A stretch of DNA of 64,000 bases, taken from contig OZ034966.1 of the NCBI GenBank assembly GCA_964030785.1, positions 8,361,152 to 8,425,151 of the forward strand, given 5' to 3'. The DNA comes from Siderastrea siderea (lineage: Eukaryota; Cnidaria; Anthozoa; Scleractinia; Rhizangiidae). The stretch's first letter is position 1. Each line of letters opens with the position of its first letter. Positions 51,701 to 55,030 of this stretch are shown here, one piece after another. Position numbers and translations under genes: made by a program. The notes under the pieces are model-generated. The model ran no database searches, had not been told where the DNA came from, and saw nothing but the letters and a program-made list of their open reading frames with translations.

Positions 51701-54700
51701 AAACGCTTTTGAACAACCGCAAGATTTAGGAAAGACATTCTGCAAATTATTATTAACAAAGTTCTAAATTAGACAAAGAAATTGAAAAAAAACAACACAT
51801 AGTACTGCTAAGCATCTTTCAGTCGTTTTACCAACAATACTAATAAATAATAATTTTATAATAAACAACTTTATTTCAGTGTCAAATTACATGTGTTAAA
51901 AGACTCAAAAGTCAGAACTACCTCGCACGAAATAATAAACAGCACCACAGGAAAGTACTGCCCAGTAGCTTTAATTTGAATGGTCACACTTTAGGATGTC
52001 ATCCACAGACTCAAAAGTTAGAACCACCTTGTACAACATACTAAACAGTACGAAAGGGAAGAACTGATTAGTAGCTTTCATGTGAGTGGGCGCAATTTAG
52101 CTGTTTAGAACTTTCGTCCTCATAGGTTAAAGTTTGGTCCACCCAGTGAAACAATAAACCTCACCACAACAAAGCGAGTACCACTCAGTAGCTTTTGTTT
52201 GAATCGAGAAAAGAAGACCCATCTCAACAACACCAAGCCACGCTATGGGGTTTGATCCACAAACTCAAAAGTTAGACCCATCTTAGCACCACAGGAAAGC
52301 AGTCAACGTGTTTCATTTGAATGTCACACCTCTACGTTTTCCGTTGTTTTTACCTTGTATGTTGTTATTTTTTTAGTCCCTGAATGAGCTTGGGCTTATG
52401 GATTTTCTTGGCAACAAAACATCAATATTAATAGAGGTGCGTTTTGTTCTCCCCCAGTCTTTGCTCTGCCACTGCTTTCAAATCGGGAAAACCGAAGGGA
52501 GGGGGAATTGTTCGTGAAATTTGGATGGGGTTGTTATTGTTTTAGCTAGTGAGCTTTAGAAAATGGACTGGAGTTGAATGAGGTTGGTTGAAGGTTTATG
52601 CGGAGAATTGGAAAAGACTGGGTTGTTTATCGACTGTTAATGGTCATCAAACTTGTTCTATTGCAAATACGCGAGTCTGATGGGTGGCACCGTCGTTTTC
52701 TGTTCGCTGATAGAAAATGATTGAGCGCACTATGGCTTTGGAATGTCAATTATTTTGAAATCTTTTAAAAATACAATTTTCAAAACTATTGCTAAGAGAA
52801 TTATTTGCACTGATGTCTACTAAAACATTTGTTCCACTCATCCTCATTTTCCAAGAGTGCTAGCCTACTCGTTAGCACCTTCGATGGCTATTCATTCGCA
52901 CAAAACTAGGCCTCATAGTTGAATTGTTAAATATGCAGCGAAGAGTTTCGACCCCAAAATTTTAATTTTATTCTACACGTAATCTCGGAAAGTCCCGGAA
53001 ATTTCAAGTGTAATGTGATTGGATATTTGTTGGTAACATTCTCACAGCACATAGCTTTCCACGCCCAAAATTTCCTCGGGAGTTTCCGTGGGAGTGCGCC
53101 AGGTAGGTTATGTGTTTTAGGTGGAAACTCTTTAAAAATACTTTCAATTTTTTTCAGAAATTAGGAGAGAACTGCACACCCAAGGTAACCCATTATACAT
53201 TTACATCCTCTTTTGAGTGATTCGTTACAATAAGCTGTAACTAAGGTTTTCACTATTGGAGCTCAACTTGCTCAGCGTGCTTCGTATATTTCTTGTGCTA
53301 CTAGTTAGGAGAATTGATCAAAAATTTTAAGACATTTTATCTTTGCTGATCACGCCCATTATTCTCTTGATCTGAGTGTTTGAACAAACAGTGATACTGT
53401 GAGGAGAATTTAGGTGCTGATCTCTATCAGGGCCAGGGTCCCCATTAAGCTGTAGGTGGTGCCTTTTTGCACTCATTATGCTTTTGTTTTTCTTCCTCGT
53501 AGGGTAAACTGGGCATCGCTGTGATCGTCATTGTGTGGGTCTCAGCATTAGTATCATCGTTCATAGACAACATTCCATTTACAACAGCTATGGTATGACG
53601 TTTACTTGACTTTTCTGCTGCTCTTGTAAGTTTCTTGCAGTTGTTTTCTTTACATGGTTTGACTGGAGTTGAATGAGGTTGGTAGAAGGTTTATCCGGAG
53701 AAGTAGAAAAGACTGGGTTAGAAAAAGCGACCCTAGAATGCTAGCGATGTTTTTTTTTTTTTTAAGTTGATCGGGCAAGGTTATCACGTGCGCAGGTGAG
53801 CAAATGGACCGAGCCGAGGTGAGAACTAAGGCGAGGCAGTTCTCGCTCGTTGATTGCCTTTCCCGCTGTACCATCAAGAAAGGGGCTACTAGCAGTTTAA
53901 CGAATGACAACTAAGGGCCCGAGGAGTGTTCACACTGGCAGGAATATCCTCCTGCACCGCTTTTTAATGTGTCTGTAATGAACATTTAGATTCCCTGAAC
54001 GCGCAGGACGTCCGAACAGCGTAAGAAACAGGTCAGACCGGTTTGGTAAACGGGATGCTCAAACAGTCTTACTTAACATTGCAGATTCCAGTTGTTTTGG
54101 AACTGAAGAAGAAGAATGGACTAGATATTTGTCCTTTGGTGTGGGCTCTCGCCATGGGGTCCTGCTTAGGAGGTAAGCACAGACTCGACGTTTGTATCAA
54201 TGTGTAATTTCTCCTCACCGGCTTATGGATGGGTGGTTGAAAGGAGGGAGGGTGTGAGAGATGGACGGACAGAGGAACGGAGTGAGGGTTAGATGGACGG
54301 ACGGACGGAGGGAGGGAGGGAGAGTTGGACAGACCCAGGGTCGGACTTTATTAAAGTGAGCGTCTGACTACGTCGTAACAAAAACTGTTTACATCGCTGA
54401 ATAACTGAGAGTAACCAAAGTTTCACATGACTATCACTCGTTAAACAGTGTAGACTGCTAGTTAATAATGCCGACGACTCGTTATACTAGAGCTTTTGGC
54501 CGTCATTAACAGAAAAGAAAAACTGCAAACGATGATGCTATAAGTATAAACGACAGCCTAATGACGCTATCGAACGTGACTTCATTTGTTGAACTCACTA
54601 ATGAAGCAAAGAATAACTAGTGTAGATTACTGCGTGAAAAGGGCTTCCTAAAAATCTTATTAAATGCCCGTAAATGAAATCGACTTTTACTTTCCTTTCT

Positions 54701-54984
54701 TTTTCTCTTGTGAAGGGAAAAAGATGAGTTGCTTTAAGTAAAATGTTTTTACTTTGTCACAGGGAACGGTACTCTGATTGGTGCGTCAGCTAATGTCGTG
54801 TGCGCAGGACTCGCAGAGCAATATGGGTATCCCATAACTTTCAACAACTTTTTCAAGTATGTTTTTTTTGTGTGTGTGTTTGAAAACTTAACCAAAATGG
54901 AGTACATTTTTACGAGATAACGGTCCAACTTTTGTCTTCTTTATAATCTTAAGACTGTAAACACGACAGGACTGCAGATTAGGT

Positions 54985-55030
<46 letters not shown>

